A stretch of 64,000 nt of DNA from contig JACQEZ010000019.1 of assembly GCA_016200325.1 (NCBI GenBank), positions 124,001 to 188,000 on the forward strand, given 5' to 3'. Each line of letters begins with the position of its first letter. Within the stretch, counting starts at the first letter, position 1. Below are positions 26,889 to 36,129 of this stretch, one piece after another. The notes below the pieces were generated by a model. The model was not told the DNA's origin. It did no database searches and saw only the letters and a list, made by a program, of their open reading frames with translations. The stretch is from Candidatus Manganitrophaceae bacterium. Lineage in GTDB: Bacteria > Nitrospirota > Nitrospiria > SBBL01 > Manganitrophaceae. Position numbers and translations under genes: made by a program.

Positions 26889-27713
26889 TTATTTTGCTTT
26901 CAGCCCATTGATATCAATAAACGGCGTTGCGCCGCCGGAAACCTGCGGCAGCTTGCCGTCCCACTTTTCGATCGCGCGAAGCTGGAGCAAAATCGGCGTC
27001 AGGGTCTCCCGCTGCAGCCGCTGGCCATCCGCCTCGGCCCGCGCCTGGGTCACCCGCTGCTCCGCTTCGATTCGAATCCGATCCAGATCGCGCTTCGCCT
27101 TCAACGCCGACTGCTCGGCGGTCTGCTTCGCCTCGATGGCGACATTGAACTCGTGCGAGAAGTCGAAATTGACGATCGAAAATTCATCGACGATGATATT
27201 GAACTTCACCAAACGCTGGGAGAGGTTTTCTTTGATCGCATCCTTCACCTCGGCCCGCCGGGTGATCAGCTCTTCCGCCGTGAAGTGGGCCGTGACCGAC
27301 TTGACCGCCTCCTGCACCGCCGGATCGATTACCCGCTCCTTAAAGCTCAGTCCGATCTCCTGATAGACCTTCTGCGCCCGGCTCGGATCGAGGTGGAAAT
27401 TGACGGCGATGGTGGAGGAGACGTTCTGAAGGTCTTTCGAGGCCGCCCGTGCATCGGTCTGAGACTTTTGTACTTTGACATCGATCGGAACAATCTCCTC
27501 GATGAACGGAATCTTGAAATGGAGCCCTTCCCCGAGCTGCACATCTTTGACCCCGCTCAGCTTGCTGAAGACCACCCCCCGCTCCCCCGCGCCGACCACC
27601 TGAAATGAGCTGAGCAATATAATAAACAAAAAGAGAATCACCGCGGCTGTAACGATCAGGCGGGGCAGCCGGGAAAGCCCGGGCGGAATCTTCATTTCAT
27701 AAATATCAGCCAT
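26889..27713 (-). CDS. Prohibitin/SPFH-domain membrane protein
   Basis: A 274-residue SPFH (band 7) protein. One N-terminal membrane helix (about 18-40) is followed by the SPFH domain with VVGAGERGVVFSKLSGV and LGEGLHFKIPFIEEIVPIDVK. A coiled region rich in Ala, Glu, Lys and Arg (about 190-245) precedes the tail. The order is that of prohibitin homologues, which form large ring assemblies in the membrane and hold proteases such as FtsH in eukaryotic and E. coli cases. It lies just upstream of the malic enzyme gene; there is no known functional tie. Confidence 0.9.
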   Translation of the reverse strand: MADIYEMKIPPGLSRLPRLIVTAAVILFLFIILLSSFQVVGAGERGVVFSKLSGVKDVQLGEGLHFKIPFIEEIVPIDVKVQKSQTDARAASKDLQNVSSTIAVNFHLDPSRAQKVYQEIGLSFKERVIDPAVQEAVKSVTAHFTAEELITRRAEVKDAIKENLSQRLVKFNIIVDEFSIVNFDFSHEFNVAIEAKQTAEQSALKAKRDLDRIRIEAEQRVTQARAEADGQRLQRETLTPILLQLRAIEKWDGKLPQVSGGATPFIDINGLKAK

Positions 27714-27809
27714 TTATTTTATTATCCTCCGTGGAGTTGAACACGCATCGCGCATCGCATCCCTCGCAATTTGTTGCGAGGTGAGACGCGCGAGTATAAA
27801 TTGAGTCTT

Positions 27810-28394
27810 CTATCTTCTCGGGTCGAAGCCCCCCCGCCGCAAGCTGCGGGGAGCTTCTATGCGCTCTTGGCGCTCTTGGGTCCAGTATACCCGCTCAATC
27901 GCCAAGAGTCTCCTCTTGATGTCGATTCCCCCGGTGTAACCGCCGAGGGTGCCATCTTCGTGGACCACTCGATGACAGGGGAGGATGATCGGAAGCGGAT
28001 TTCGACCGCAGGCATTTCCGACGGCGCGCGCCCCCCGCCCGAGTCCCAATCGATCGGCGATCCACTGATAGCTTCGGACCTCGCCATAAGGGATCTCGGT
28101 CAATGCCTTCCAGACGCGCCGCTGAAGCAGGGTCCCCGTCAGCCAGAAGATCGGCGCATCAAATTCCGGTTTCTGGCCGTTGAAATAACAGTCGATCTGC
28201 CGGCGCCAGGGCGCGAACCGCCCGGGATGCCGCTCCGGGAGCGCTCCGACGCGGCGCGCGATTTCGTTCAGGAGGTCTGACTCGGTGTCGCTCCGGAGAA
28301 GATAGGAGAGCCCCTCCGGATGGGCCACCCTGCCAAGCAGACCGAGGGGAGAGCGGGTGATGTCATAGAAAAGCGGCTGAGAAATCTCTTTCAT
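27810..28394 (-). CDS. ogt: Methylated-DNA-protein cysteine methyltransferase
   Basis: A suicide DNA repair protein that removes O6-alkyl groups from guanine. The acceptor Cys lies in ILPCHRVVHEDG, preceded by the helix-turn-helix segment IPYGEVRSYQWIADRLG and by the Asn hinge GNACGRNP. The ATG at 28394 (MKEISQPLFYD) is preceded by AGAGG; an ATG at 28433 would overlap the opposite promoter region. A strong hairpin falls inside the last 30 bases-coded region near 27827-27859 and may act in 3' end formation. Length (194 residues) is normal. Confidence 0.92.
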   Translation of the reverse strand: MKEISQPLFYDITRSPLGLLGRVAHPEGLSYLLRSDTESDLLNEIARRVGALPERHPGRFAPWRRQIDCYFNGQKPEFDAPIFWLTGTLLQRRVWKALTEIPYGEVRSYQWIADRLGLGRGARAVGNACGRNPLPIILPCHRVVHEDGTLGGYTGGIDIKRRLLAIERVYWTQERQERIEAPRSLRRGGFDPRR

Positions 28395-28513
28395 CGATTG
28401 ACCTCTTCTAACACATTCCCCGGTCGATGGCAAGAATCGCCCAAGGAACTTTGAGGATCTTCATTGACTGGAAGCCCGAATCTCGCTATCATAGAAAGCA
28501 ACCGGAGAGACCG

Positions 28514-29272
28514 ATGACACGAACGATGCTCAAACTCTTTTTGCTCTTTTCCCTACTCCTCTCGATCACGCTGGCAGAAGCCCAAGAGGGAACCCCGATC
28601 CAGAAGATCGAGCGCTACTTTCCTGATGAGGTTGGAATGAAGTGGAGCTATCGCGGATCGGTCGCCGATCAGGTCCAGCGGGTCGCCTCTTATGTCAACA
28701 ATGCCGCCGTGAAAGGAACGGTGGAGAAAAAAGGGGTGCAGGTCAAAGTCTTCACCGAGAGCAATCAGTCAAACGAGGGGCCGGCCGAGAGCTATTTTTT
28801 CCGGGACAAAGAGGGGATCAGCTATTATGGAGGCGATCCGACGACCCCCTTTGAGAGCCAGCTCGTCCCCTACCGCGTTATTCGATTCCCCGTCTCCCTT
28901 CAGAAGCCGTTTTCACAGCTCGATAAAAAAGTGTCGTTTGGAAAAGATCTGGATGAGGACGGCACCGAGGAAGAGGCCGAGGTCCACGCCGAAATCATCG
29001 CAAAAGGATTCGAGACGATCTCCGTCCCGGCGGGAACGTTCAAAGACGCCCTCAAACTGGAGGGGACGATGCTGATCCACATTACCCTCTCCGGCAGCCA
29101 CAAAGTCGTCTTGATGACCGACAAAACCACCAACTGGTTTGCCCCCGACGTCGGGATGGTTAAGGGAATCGAGCGAACCGAGTTCCCCTCGATCGACGGC
29201 GGCAATCCGACCGGGACGATCGTTACGGAAGAGCTGACCGAGTTTATCAAGGATCGGTCGTCCTCACATTGA
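28514..29272 (+). CDS. Exported protein of unknown function (TapB/DUF3108-like)
   Basis: A 252-residue protein. The ATG at 28514 follows GGAGAG and starts a signal peptide (MTRTMLKLFLLFSLL, cleavage likely after LAEAQ). The mature part begins with YFPDEVGMKWSYRG and contains SVPAGTFKDALKLEGT and NWFAPDVGMVKGIE. Those two segments resemble periplasmic TapB/DUF3108-type beta-rich proteins, where the Gly-Thr-Phe and Trp-Phe-Ala-Pro-x-Val-Gly motifs are common. No catalytic residues are evident. It is divergent from ogt and convergent with the oxidoreductase gene, with four bases between stops. Confidence 0.75.
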   Translation: MTRTMLKLFLLFSLLLSITLAEAQEGTPIQKIERYFPDEVGMKWSYRGSVADQVQRVASYVNNAAVKGTVEKKGVQVKVFTESNQSNEGPAESYFFRDKEGISYYGGDPTTPFESQLVPYRVIRFPVSLQKPFSQLDKKVSFGKDLDEDGTEEEAEVHAEIIAKGFETISVPAGTFKDALKLEGTMLIHITLSGSHKVVLMTDKTTNWFAPDVGMVKGIERTEFPSIDGGNPTGTIVTEELTEFIKDRSSSH

Positions 29273-29276
29273 CCCG

Positions 29277-30650
29277 CTACTCTTTTCCGACCATCTCATC
29301 GACCAAATAGAGCATGATCTCCGCCAGTGACGGATGAATGTGGCTGATCTGGGCATACGCTTCCAGCGTTGATCGGAAGTGCATCGCCACCGCCGCTTGG
29401 TGGATGAGGATCGACGCCTCCGCCCCGACGATTTCCGCGCCTAAAATCTCCCCACTTTTGGGGTCGGCCAAGATCTTGATGAACCCTTCGGTTCGGTCGG
29501 TAATAATCGCCTTCCCGAGATCGCTGAAGGGAAATTTTCCGACCCGCACCGCAATCCCCTGTTCCCGCGCGTCGCGCTCGGTCAGACCGACCCGGGCGAA
29601 TTCCGGATCGGAGAAGATCGCGCGGGGGAACACCCGGTAATCGGCCTTTCGGACCGGTCCCTTCATCATGTTCGTTCCGGCCAGATCCCCTTCATAGGTC
29701 GCCATGTTGACGATCTGCGCGCCTCCCGTCACATCGCCCGCCGCGTAGATGTTTGGGTTTGTCGTCTGAAGGAAGTCGTTTGCGACAATCCCGAGCGGGT
29801 GGGTCTCCACACCGGCCGCCTCCAACCGCAACCCGTCGACATTCCCGGTCCGGCCGGTGGCGATCATGATCAGATCGGCCTCGATCCGCTCGACCCGTTC
29901 GTTCTCTTCAAAAGAGATCCACTCCCCTTCCGAATCCCGCTCGATCATCACCTCGCGAACGCCGGTCCGAAGGTCGATCCCATCTTTTCTCAGAATCTCC
30001 GCCAGCGCTTCGCTGACATCTTCATCCTCGTGGCTTAAGATCCGCTCGCTCCGCTGCAGAAGGGTCACCCTCACCCCCATCCGAACGAAAAACTGGCCGA
30101 ACTCGGTCCCCTCGACCCCCCCGCCGATAATCACCATCGATTTGGGGAGCGATTCCAATGTGAGCGCCTCATCGCTGGTGATGTAGCCGGCCTCCTCCAA
30201 GCCGGGGATCGGCGGAATCATCGGCCGCGATCCGGTGGCGATGAGAAACTTCTCGGCGACGTAGTGCTCCTCGCCGACCTGAATCTCTTTCCCCGACAGG
30301 AAGTGCGCCCGGCCGGAGAGGAGGGTGATGTTCGGATGGCGGATAACTCCTTGATAGGCATCATCGGCCATCTCCGCGATCAGCTTGTCTTTCCGCTTTT
30401 TAATCTGATCGAATCGGATGTCAACCGGTTTTCCCGGATAGATGCCGACCTCCGGCGCTTTCTTGAGCAGCCCCATCAACTCGGAAGAACGGAGATAGGC
30501 CTTCGTCGGCATGCACCCCTTCAGAATGCAGAGTCCCCCGAACGGTCCGGTCTCAACCAGTCCGACCTTCGCCCCAAGCTTCGCCGCCGCCTTGGCCCCA
30601 TACCGCCCCGCGCTCCCGGCTCCGATGACCATGACATCAAATTGTTTCAT
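29277..30650 (-). CDS. Pyridine nucleotide-disulfide oxidoreductase, lipoamide dehydrogenase-like
   Basis: An FAD enzyme of 457 residues in the dihydrolipoamide dehydrogenase/mercuric reductase/glutathione reductase family. The FAD motif GAGSAGRYGA is followed by redox-active cysteines in LCILKGCMPTK (C-x4-C). The NAD(P) fold carries VIIGGGVEGTEFG, the second FAD motif is IYAAGDVTGG, and the C-terminal His-Glu pair lies in HIHPSLAE. The redox motif differs from the usual TCLNVGCIPSK of Lpd, and no 2-oxoacid dehydrogenase genes are near, so a true Lpd role is unsure. The start may be at 30650 or at the ATG 21 bases upstream; neither has a strong ribosome site. Confidence 0.88.
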   Translation of the reverse strand: MKQFDVMVIGAGSAGRYGAKAAAKLGAKVGLVETGPFGGLCILKGCMPTKAYLRSSELMGLLKKAPEVGIYPGKPVDIRFDQIKKRKDKLIAEMADDAYQGVIRHPNITLLSGRAHFLSGKEIQVGEEHYVAEKFLIATGSRPMIPPIPGLEEAGYITSDEALTLESLPKSMVIIGGGVEGTEFGQFFVRMGVRVTLLQRSERILSHEDEDVSEALAEILRKDGIDLRTGVREVMIERDSEGEWISFEENERVERIEADLIMIATGRTGNVDGLRLEAAGVETHPLGIVANDFLQTTNPNIYAAGDVTGGAQIVNMATYEGDLAGTNMMKGPVRKADYRVFPRAIFSDPEFARVGLTERDAREQGIAVRVGKFPFSDLGKAIITDRTEGFIKILADPKSGEILGAEIVGAEASILIHQAAVAMHFRSTLEAYAQISHIHPSLAEIMLYLVDEMVGKE

Positions 30651-30733
30651 ACTGAACGTATGATACCTCACTTTCTCTGTGACCTCAAGAACGTCCGCCG
30701 ATCGCGGCGTCTTCTCATTCTCATACAGTAACT

Positions 30734-30770
30734 GTCTAAGGTCGTGGGGTTTCGCCCCACGACCTTAGAC
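30734..30770. repeat. Perfect 16-bp hairpin, collapsed form of the 0.5-kb repeat family
   Basis: GTCTAAGGTCGTGGGG (30734-30749), loop TTTCG, and its exact complement (30755-30770). The arms match the outer ends of the large repeats at 35431-35973 and 43232-43704 (TTGCCTAGAGTCGTGGGG at one end). It therefore looks like a relic in which only the two outer ends remain. It lies in the 214-base gap between two minus-strand genes and could also work as a transcription stop, although there is no T run on either side. Confidence 0.65.
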
Positions 30771-30864
30771 AATAGGTTTGGGGCAAAGGCTCATTCCAAA
30801 GGTGCATATGGCACATAATGATTATGCGACCCCGACGCGGGTCGATCAACCACTTCTCTCACAA

Positions 30865-32031
30865 CTAAGACACCCGAAACGCATCAACCACTTTTTTTCG
30901 AGAGGCCTGAACCGCCGGAAGAAACCCGCCGAACAAACCCATCACAAGGGAAAAAAGGAGCGATTCAACGATGATCGACGGCGAGAGAATAAAACGAAAG
31001 GCGATTTCGGCAAAGGTGGCGAAATTGGTGGTTGAGATCGAGAAAAATTGGAGAACGGACGCGAGGAGGATGCCGACCCCGCCGCCAACGAATGCGAGGA
31101 GGAGCGACTCAAACAGAAAAGCAACGAGGATGCTCCGCCGGGGAAAGCCGAGCGCCCGCATCGTCCCGATCTCGGTCGTTCGATTGGCGACCGAAGCATA
31201 CATCGTAATCATCGCCCCGATCATCGCACCCAAGCTGAAGATCACCGTGACGAAAAGGCCGAGCACCCGGATGAACGTCGCCATCATCTCCGACTGCTTG
31301 GCATAGTATTGCTTCTCCCGCTCCACCGCCACCGTCAGCCGCGGATCGGACTCCAGGCGCGCCTTGAGCGACAAGAAATCGCCGGCGCTCGCCAAGCGGA
31401 CCGTGATCGAGGAGAAAACCGGCCGCCGGAACGCTTGAACGAGCTGCTCGGCGTCGGTCCAGATCTCCGATTCGAACCCCGCCCCTTCCGCCTCGAAAAT
31501 GCCGACGACCGTCCAATCACGCATCCCGAAGCGGACCGTCTCCCCGAGGGCAAGCCCCTGGAAGCGCCCCGCCACGGCGCGTCCGACGACGACCTCGGAG
31601 AGCCCCGGCCGCCAGAGACGCCCCTCCACCAGCTTGACCTGCGTGCGCATCGAAAGCGACTCGGGGGCGACCCCGCGGATCTCGATATGAGAGGGCTTGT
31701 TCGTCCCCCGCTTCAGCAGATTGATCAGGACGACGACCTCGGCGGCGGCGAGCCGCTTCCCGTCCCGATCGGCGGCGATCTCCGGCTGGCTCTTGATGAT
31801 GTTGACCGCCGTCCGGTCGAGCATGCTCATAAATTCCGAATCGGCGCCCCGCCGGACGACGATCGCATTTTTATCCGACCCGGTTCCGACCAGCGTCTTC
31901 TCCAACCCGTTCGCCAGCATCAACACCGCCGAGAAGACGAAGATCACCAACGCGATCCCCCCCGCCGTCAAGAAGGTGGTCGTCCGCCGGGTCCAGAGAT
32001 TCCGGAAGCTGTAATTGAGAGGAATAATCAT
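30865..32031 (-). CDS. FtsX/MacB-type ABC permease (second of two)
   Basis: A 388-residue permease: one N-terminal membrane helix, a large periplasmic domain (about 45-255), then three helices near the C-terminus. The FtsX-domain motif is visible as SVANRTTEIGTMRALGFPRRSI. It is the last gene of a four-gene operon with adaptor, ATPase and another permease, 76 bases after the preceding gene. The family (MacB-like type VII ABC) moves substrates from the periplasm or outer leaflet outwards by mechanotransmission. The substrate is unknown. Confidence 0.88.
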   Translation of the reverse strand: MIIPLNYSFRNLWTRRTTTFLTAGGIALVIFVFSAVLMLANGLEKTLVGTGSDKNAIVVRRGADSEFMSMLDRTAVNIIKSQPEIAADRDGKRLAAAEVVVLINLLKRGTNKPSHIEIRGVAPESLSMRTQVKLVEGRLWRPGLSEVVVGRAVAGRFQGLALGETVRFGMRDWTVVGIFEAEGAGFESEIWTDAEQLVQAFRRPVFSSITVRLASAGDFLSLKARLESDPRLTVAVEREKQYYAKQSEMMATFIRVLGLFVTVIFSLGAMIGAMITMYASVANRTTEIGTMRALGFPRRSILVAFLFESLLLAFVGGGVGILLASVLQFFSISTTNFATFAEIAFRFILSPSIIVESLLFSLVMGLFGGFLPAVQASRKKVVDAFRVS

Positions 32032-32107
32032 GGCAATTTCGGAACGCGGAATGCGGATTGCGGAATAGACAGCAAAAGGTTTTTTCGGTTTTCAATCCGC
32101 AATCGGT

Positions 32108-33280
32108 TCACCCCACCCTCCTCAACCCATCCACAATTCTCACCTGCACCGCCCGCCAAGTCGGAAAGGCGCTGGCGGCGAGGCCGACGGCTACCGCCAT
32201 CAGGGCACAGAGGATCTGGGTCGTCGTCGCCACATCAAATGCCGGGAAGATCGCCCCCATTGCATCTCCCATCGCCCGCTCGAACCCTTTCGCCGCCGGA
32301 TAGGTGATCAGAATCCCGACGAGCCCGCCGGTCGCGGCGATCAAAAGCGACTCGCCGACGATCAGGAAGACCAGATGCCGCGCCCCGAAGCCGAGCGTTT
32401 TGAGGACGGCATATTCGGAGAGGCGCTCGCGCGCCGTCATCGCCATCGTGTTGGAGAGGACGAGGAGGATCACCCCGATGATCACGAGCGAGATGATCCG
32501 AAGGGCCACCAGGATCGTCTCGCTCATCGAGATGAAGCCGAGGACAAACGCCCGCTCCGTCTCGGTGAGGGTCTCCGCAAGGGAATTCTTGAACCGAAGA
32601 TCGATCGCCTCGGCCACCTCCGCCGCCTGTCTCGGGTCTTTCACCTTCACGACATACCAGCCGACATTCCCCGCCCGCCACGGCTCGGTCTGCTTGAGCT
32701 TCTCGTCCAAATATTGGTAGTGAAAAATAAACTGCGTCTCGTCAGTCGACTTCTGCGCCCCGGTGTAGATCCCGCGAATCGTAAACTCCCAATCGCCGGG
32801 AAAGATCATCCCCCGCATCTGGATAACGTCGCCGACTTTCCAATTAAAGCGCTCCGCGAGCTTCCGCCCCACCACCGCGGCATTCCGCTGCTGTTTAAAG
32901 ACCGCTTTCTGCTCGGGGGGGAGTTTAAACTCGGGATACATTTCGGAGAAGTTCGTCGTATCGACGGCGAACTGAGGAAATTGAGAGTGCTTCTCGTCGA
33001 TGTAAATCCCACCGAACCAGTGGGCGTAGGTCACATCGACGACCCCAGGAATGCCGCGGATCGCCTCCCGGTAGGCGACCGGGAGCGAAAAGCCGAGCGA
33101 GACGGCATTGCGGGTGATCAGCCGGTTCGGCGCCGACGCCTCCACCCCCGAATACCAGGCGCCGATCACCGTCCGAATCAATCCAAACGCACTGATCGCA
33201 ATCGCAATCCCGAAGACGGTCAAGATCGACCGGAGCGGATGGCGCATGGTATTTTTAAGGATGAGGCGGAATAATTCCAT
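32108..33280 (-). CDS. FtsX/MacB-type ABC permease (first of two)
   Basis: A 390-residue paralogue of the next gene, with the same one-plus-three helix layout. The characteristic segment is AMTARERLSEYAVLKTLGFGARHL. The periplasmic domain (about 40-260) contains RNAAVVGRKLAERFNWKVGD, typical of MacB_PCD domains. Its start codon overlaps the stop of the ATPase gene, so the two are coupled. Two different permeases with one ATPase suggest a heterodimeric exporter. Confidence 0.9.
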   Translation of the reverse strand: MELFRLILKNTMRHPLRSILTVFGIAIAISAFGLIRTVIGAWYSGVEASAPNRLITRNAVSLGFSLPVAYREAIRGIPGVVDVTYAHWFGGIYIDEKHSQFPQFAVDTTNFSEMYPEFKLPPEQKAVFKQQRNAAVVGRKLAERFNWKVGDVIQMRGMIFPGDWEFTIRGIYTGAQKSTDETQFIFHYQYLDEKLKQTEPWRAGNVGWYVVKVKDPRQAAEVAEAIDLRFKNSLAETLTETERAFVLGFISMSETILVALRIISLVIIGVILLVLSNTMAMTARERLSEYAVLKTLGFGARHLVFLIVGESLLIAATGGLVGILITYPAAKGFERAMGDAMGAIFPAFDVATTTQILCALMAVAVGLAASAFPTWRAVQVRIVDGLRRVG

Positions 33281-33954
33281 CAGGCAAACGTTCCTTTATC
33301 GAGTTGGACCACTTTTCTCGCCCGCTCCGCCGCGCGGGGATCGTGCGTCACGATGACAATCGTCTTCCCATATTCAGTATTCAACCGGCCGAGGAGATTC
33401 ATGATCTCTTCGGCGGAGGTGCGGTCGAGGTCGCCGGTCGGCTCGTCGGCGACCAATAGCGGCGGATCGGTGACGATGGCGCGTGCGATCGCCACCCGCT
33501 GTTCTTGTCCGCCGGAGAGCTGTTTGGGGTAGTGCTGGAGCCGCTCGGCGAGCCCGACCAGCTCCAGCGCCACGGCGGCATGCTCTCGGCGTTGCTGCTT
33601 TGAAAGCGGGGTTAAAAGGAGCGGCAGCTCCACATTTTCGAGCGCCGTCAAGACCGGGAGCAGATTATAGAATTGGAAGATGAAGCCGATCGTTCGGGAC
33701 CGCCACCGGGCCAGCTCCGATTCGGTCAGTGCGGCGAGCTCGGTCCCGGCGACGCGAAGCACCCCCCCCGTCGGCCGATCAATCCCGGCAATCAGATTCA
33801 GGAGGGTGGTCTTTCCGGAGCCGGAGGGCCCCATCAGCGCGAGGAACTCTCCCTCGGGGACGGTCATGTGGATGTGCTGAAGAACGGGGATCTCGAGCGC
33901 GTCGCGGCGATACGATTTGGAAACGTCGATTAATTCAATCAGCGGATCGGCCAA
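33280..33954 (-). CDS. ABC transporter ATPase (LolD/MacB type)
   Basis: A 224-residue ATPase for the adjacent FtsX-type permeases. Walker A is GPSGSGKTT, the Q loop [10 protein letters not shown], the signature [14 protein letters not shown], and Walker B leads to ADEPTGDLD with the following [11 protein letters not shown]. The FQFYNLLP and EPTGDLD forms are typical of the MacB/LolD/FtsE group. It lies between the adaptor gene (gap 119 bases, containing a short CGACGT-rich direct repeat) and the first permease gene. Confidence 0.93.
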   Translation of the reverse strand: MADPLIELIDVSKSYRRDALEIPVLQHIHMTVPEGEFLALMGPSGSGKTTLLNLIAGIDRPTGGVLRVAGTELAALTESELARWRSRTIGFIFQFYNLLPVLTALENVELPLLLTPLSKQQRREHAAVALELVGLAERLQHYPKQLSGGQEQRVAIARAIVTDPPLLVADEPTGDLDRTSAEEIMNLLGRLNTEYGKTIVIVTHDPRAAERARKVVQLDKGTFA

Positions 33955-34073
33955 TGCAATTTCCTAACCGCCTCAAAGGGCGCTGTCTACCTTCGACGTC
34001 GCTTCGACGTCGGCCAGGGTCAACAGCCCTTTCCGCCGTTCGTGCCGAGCCGGTCGAAGCAGACGACGATCTT

Positions 34074-35177
34074 TTATTGTTGAACCTGAACCCGATCGCC
34101 GGGGGCGAGATTTTCCGAAGGGTTGAGGACGACCCGGTCGCCGGGGGCGAGCCCCCGCTTCACCTCGACCTGGCTTCCGATCGGATCGCCGGTCTCCACC
34201 GGGATTTCCTCCACCCGATCTCCCTGGATACGAAATGCCACCTTCCGGTCTTTCCGGGTGACGATCGCCCCCGGCTGGACCGTCACCCTCGGCTTCGCCC
34301 CCTGATCGGCCTGCGGCTCCGAGAGAAAGGCGACCTTCGCACTCATCTCCGGAAGGACCCGGTTGTCGCGATGGACAAAGCGGATCTTGGTCAAGACCGT
34401 CGCCTTGGCCCGGTCGGCGGTCGGAACGATCGTTTGGACCACCCCTTCATATTTCGTTTCAGGATAGGCATCGAGCGCGATCTCAGCCCGCTGATTGAGA
34501 TGGATCTTCTCGATGTTCGATTCGGAGACGTCGGCTTCGACCTGAAGCGACGCCATGTCGGCGATGGTGACGACGGCCGCTTTCACCTGCGTAGACGAAC
34601 CGAACGGCGCCACCACCTCTCCGACTTCCGCATTTTTCGTCAAAACGGTTCCGTCGAACGGCGCCCGGATGAAGGTATTCTCCACATCGACCTCGGCCGA
34701 CCGGACCGCCGCTTCCGCCGCCTTCACTCCCGCCTCCCCCGAAGCGAGCGATGCCTTGGCACGCCGAAAGCGCGCCTGCGCGATCTCAAAATCGGCCTGG
34801 GGGACGAGTCCCGCCTCCTGCAAGCTCTTCCGCCGCTCGAAATTGGAGGTGGCATCATCGAGCTCCGCCTTCGCCTGATCGTTCGCCGATTGCGCAACGT
34901 TGAGGTTCGCTCTCGCACGGGCCAACGCCGCCTCCACATCGGCACTCTCCAGCCGGCCGATCATCTCTCCCTTTTTGACCGGGTCCCCCTCCCGTACCCG
35001 CAGCTCCACCAGCCGTCCGGTCCCCTTGGAGGCGACGGCGGCGCGCCGTTGCGCGACGACATACCCGCTGGCGTTGAGGAACGGAACCGATTGGGAGGGG
35101 CCGATGGAGGAGACGGTCACCCCCTCTACCACCTTCGCCGCGCCGCTGAACGCCCGAACGCCGATGACGGCCGCCAC
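34074..35177 (-). CDS. Periplasmic adaptor (RND/MacA-type membrane fusion protein)
   Basis: The HlyD-like adaptor of the ABC export operon. Visible parts are a biotinyl-lipoyl hinge (SKGTGRLVELRVREGDPVKKG), a long helical hairpin (about 75-150, Ala/Arg/Glu-rich), the returning lipoyl half (FIRAPFDGTVLTKNAEVGEVV), a beta-barrel and a membrane-proximal domain. The start is problematic. The GTG given here falls inside the N-terminal membrane helix; the in-frame reading extends upstream to about 35309 and encodes a typical cytosolic lead and the rest of the helix (NVIWIALLLVGAVAAV). No ATG, GTG or TTG exists there before the stop. An ATG at 35313 is out of frame by one base. The true start may be an ATC near 35300-35295 after AAAGGA. 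Confidence 0.85.
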   Translation of the reverse strand: MAAVIGVRAFSGAAKVVEGVTVSSIGPSQSVPFLNASGYVVAQRRAAVASKGTGRLVELRVREGDPVKKGEMIGRLESADVEAALARARANLNVAQSANDQAKAELDDATSNFERRKSLQEAGLVPQADFEIAQARFRRAKASLASGEAGVKAAEAAVRSAEVDVENTFIRAPFDGTVLTKNAEVGEVVAPFGSSTQVKAAVVTIADMASLQVEADVSESNIEKIHLNQRAEIALDAYPETKYEGVVQTIVPTADRAKATVLTKIRFVHRDNRVLPEMSAKVAFLSEPQADQGAKPRVTVQPGAIVTRKDRKVAFRIQGDRVEEIPVETGDPIGSQVEVKRGLAPGDRVVLNPSENLAPGDRVQVQQ

Positions 35178-35430
35178 CGCTCCGACCAGGAGGAGGGCAA
35201 TCCAAATTACGTTGCGACTTCGACGGGGGGGAGATCCGGCCCCGGTATTTTTCCAGTCGATCTTAAGGCGAGAGAGATCGGAGGGTTTGGTTTCGATGAT
35301 TGCGTCCTTTCATTTCGACAATATCGTCCCATTGTAATGGCAATGTGAGAATTCTTCAAGGTACGATTTGTTTGGGGCGGCTTTAAAGAGGATCAAGCGC
35401 GAGGAAATGGTAACGGCACTCAATCTTCCC

Positions 35431-35973
35431 TGCATAGGGTCGTGGGGTTTTACCCCACCCCCCACCGTAGGGGCCGACTGCCCCGCCCCCTCCGGCCTCC
35501 CCGTGCAGCGGGGGTTACACCCCCTGCCCCCCCACGGTCACAACTTGTACCACACGCGGAAGAGCACCGCGGATGGTACTTCGACACGGTGACCTAAAGC
35601 GGTCGATGAACCGTCTGATACAAAACGCGTGGAATAGCGGGCACAGGACGCCCATGCCGCGCAGGCGCTTACGACAAGAGTACTGGATTTAATCTCCTCG
35701 GAGGGGAGATGCGCCGCAGCGGAAGGGCCCCACTGGGGGATGGGTGGAGCGAGGACGCAGCTCCCCTCCGCTATGATGAAAACGTTCCACCTACCAAATC
35801 AGGTCACCCGTCGCAGCAGTCCGCGCGGCTCTCTGCGCGGTCGCTGCAGCGTGTGACCGTGGGGGGGCAGGGGGTGTAAACCCCCGCTGCCCTGGGGAAG
35901 CCGAAGGGGGGTGGGCACGCATCCCCCGCGGCGGGGCGTGGGGCGGAACCCCGCTCCAATGCTTCTTTAGCCT
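35431..35973. repeat. Large palindromic non-coding repeat element, copy A
   Basis: Left arm 35431-35618, spacer 35619-35779, right arm 35780-35973. The right arm is an imperfect inverted copy of the left. Each arm has an outer GTGGGG-loop-CCCCAC hairpin, a C-rich stretch, a GCAG-GGGGG/CCCCC-TGC hairpin and a long stem bounded by GGTCAC and GTGACC (left stem 35536-35594). The whole element reappears in reverse orientation at 43232-43704. Short open frames inside vary between copies and are not family-like. This accounts for most of the gap between the adaptor gene and the hydrolase gene; the rest of the gap shows no gene. Confidence 0.8.
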
Positions 35974-36129
35974 TCTATCTCCCCTCACATCCTGCCGGGG
36001 CGCAGGCAAGGGAGGGGGGAAATTGGAACCCCCATCAACCCCAAATCCAGCCCACTACTATTCAGTTGATTTGAATCTCCTCTTCTCCTATGATTCTCCA
36101 GATCAGATGCTTATCCTCAACGAGATCCG

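Noticed and set aside
33729-35348. Long open frame on the plus strand across the ATPase and adaptor genes
   Set aside because: It is opposite two genes with complete family motifs and reads as Arg/Pro/Asp-rich antisense text, a common GC-rich artefact.
35439-36009. Short open frames inside repeat copies A and B
   Set aside because: They share some residues between copies only because the DNA is repeated; frames and stops differ and no ribosome sites are evident.
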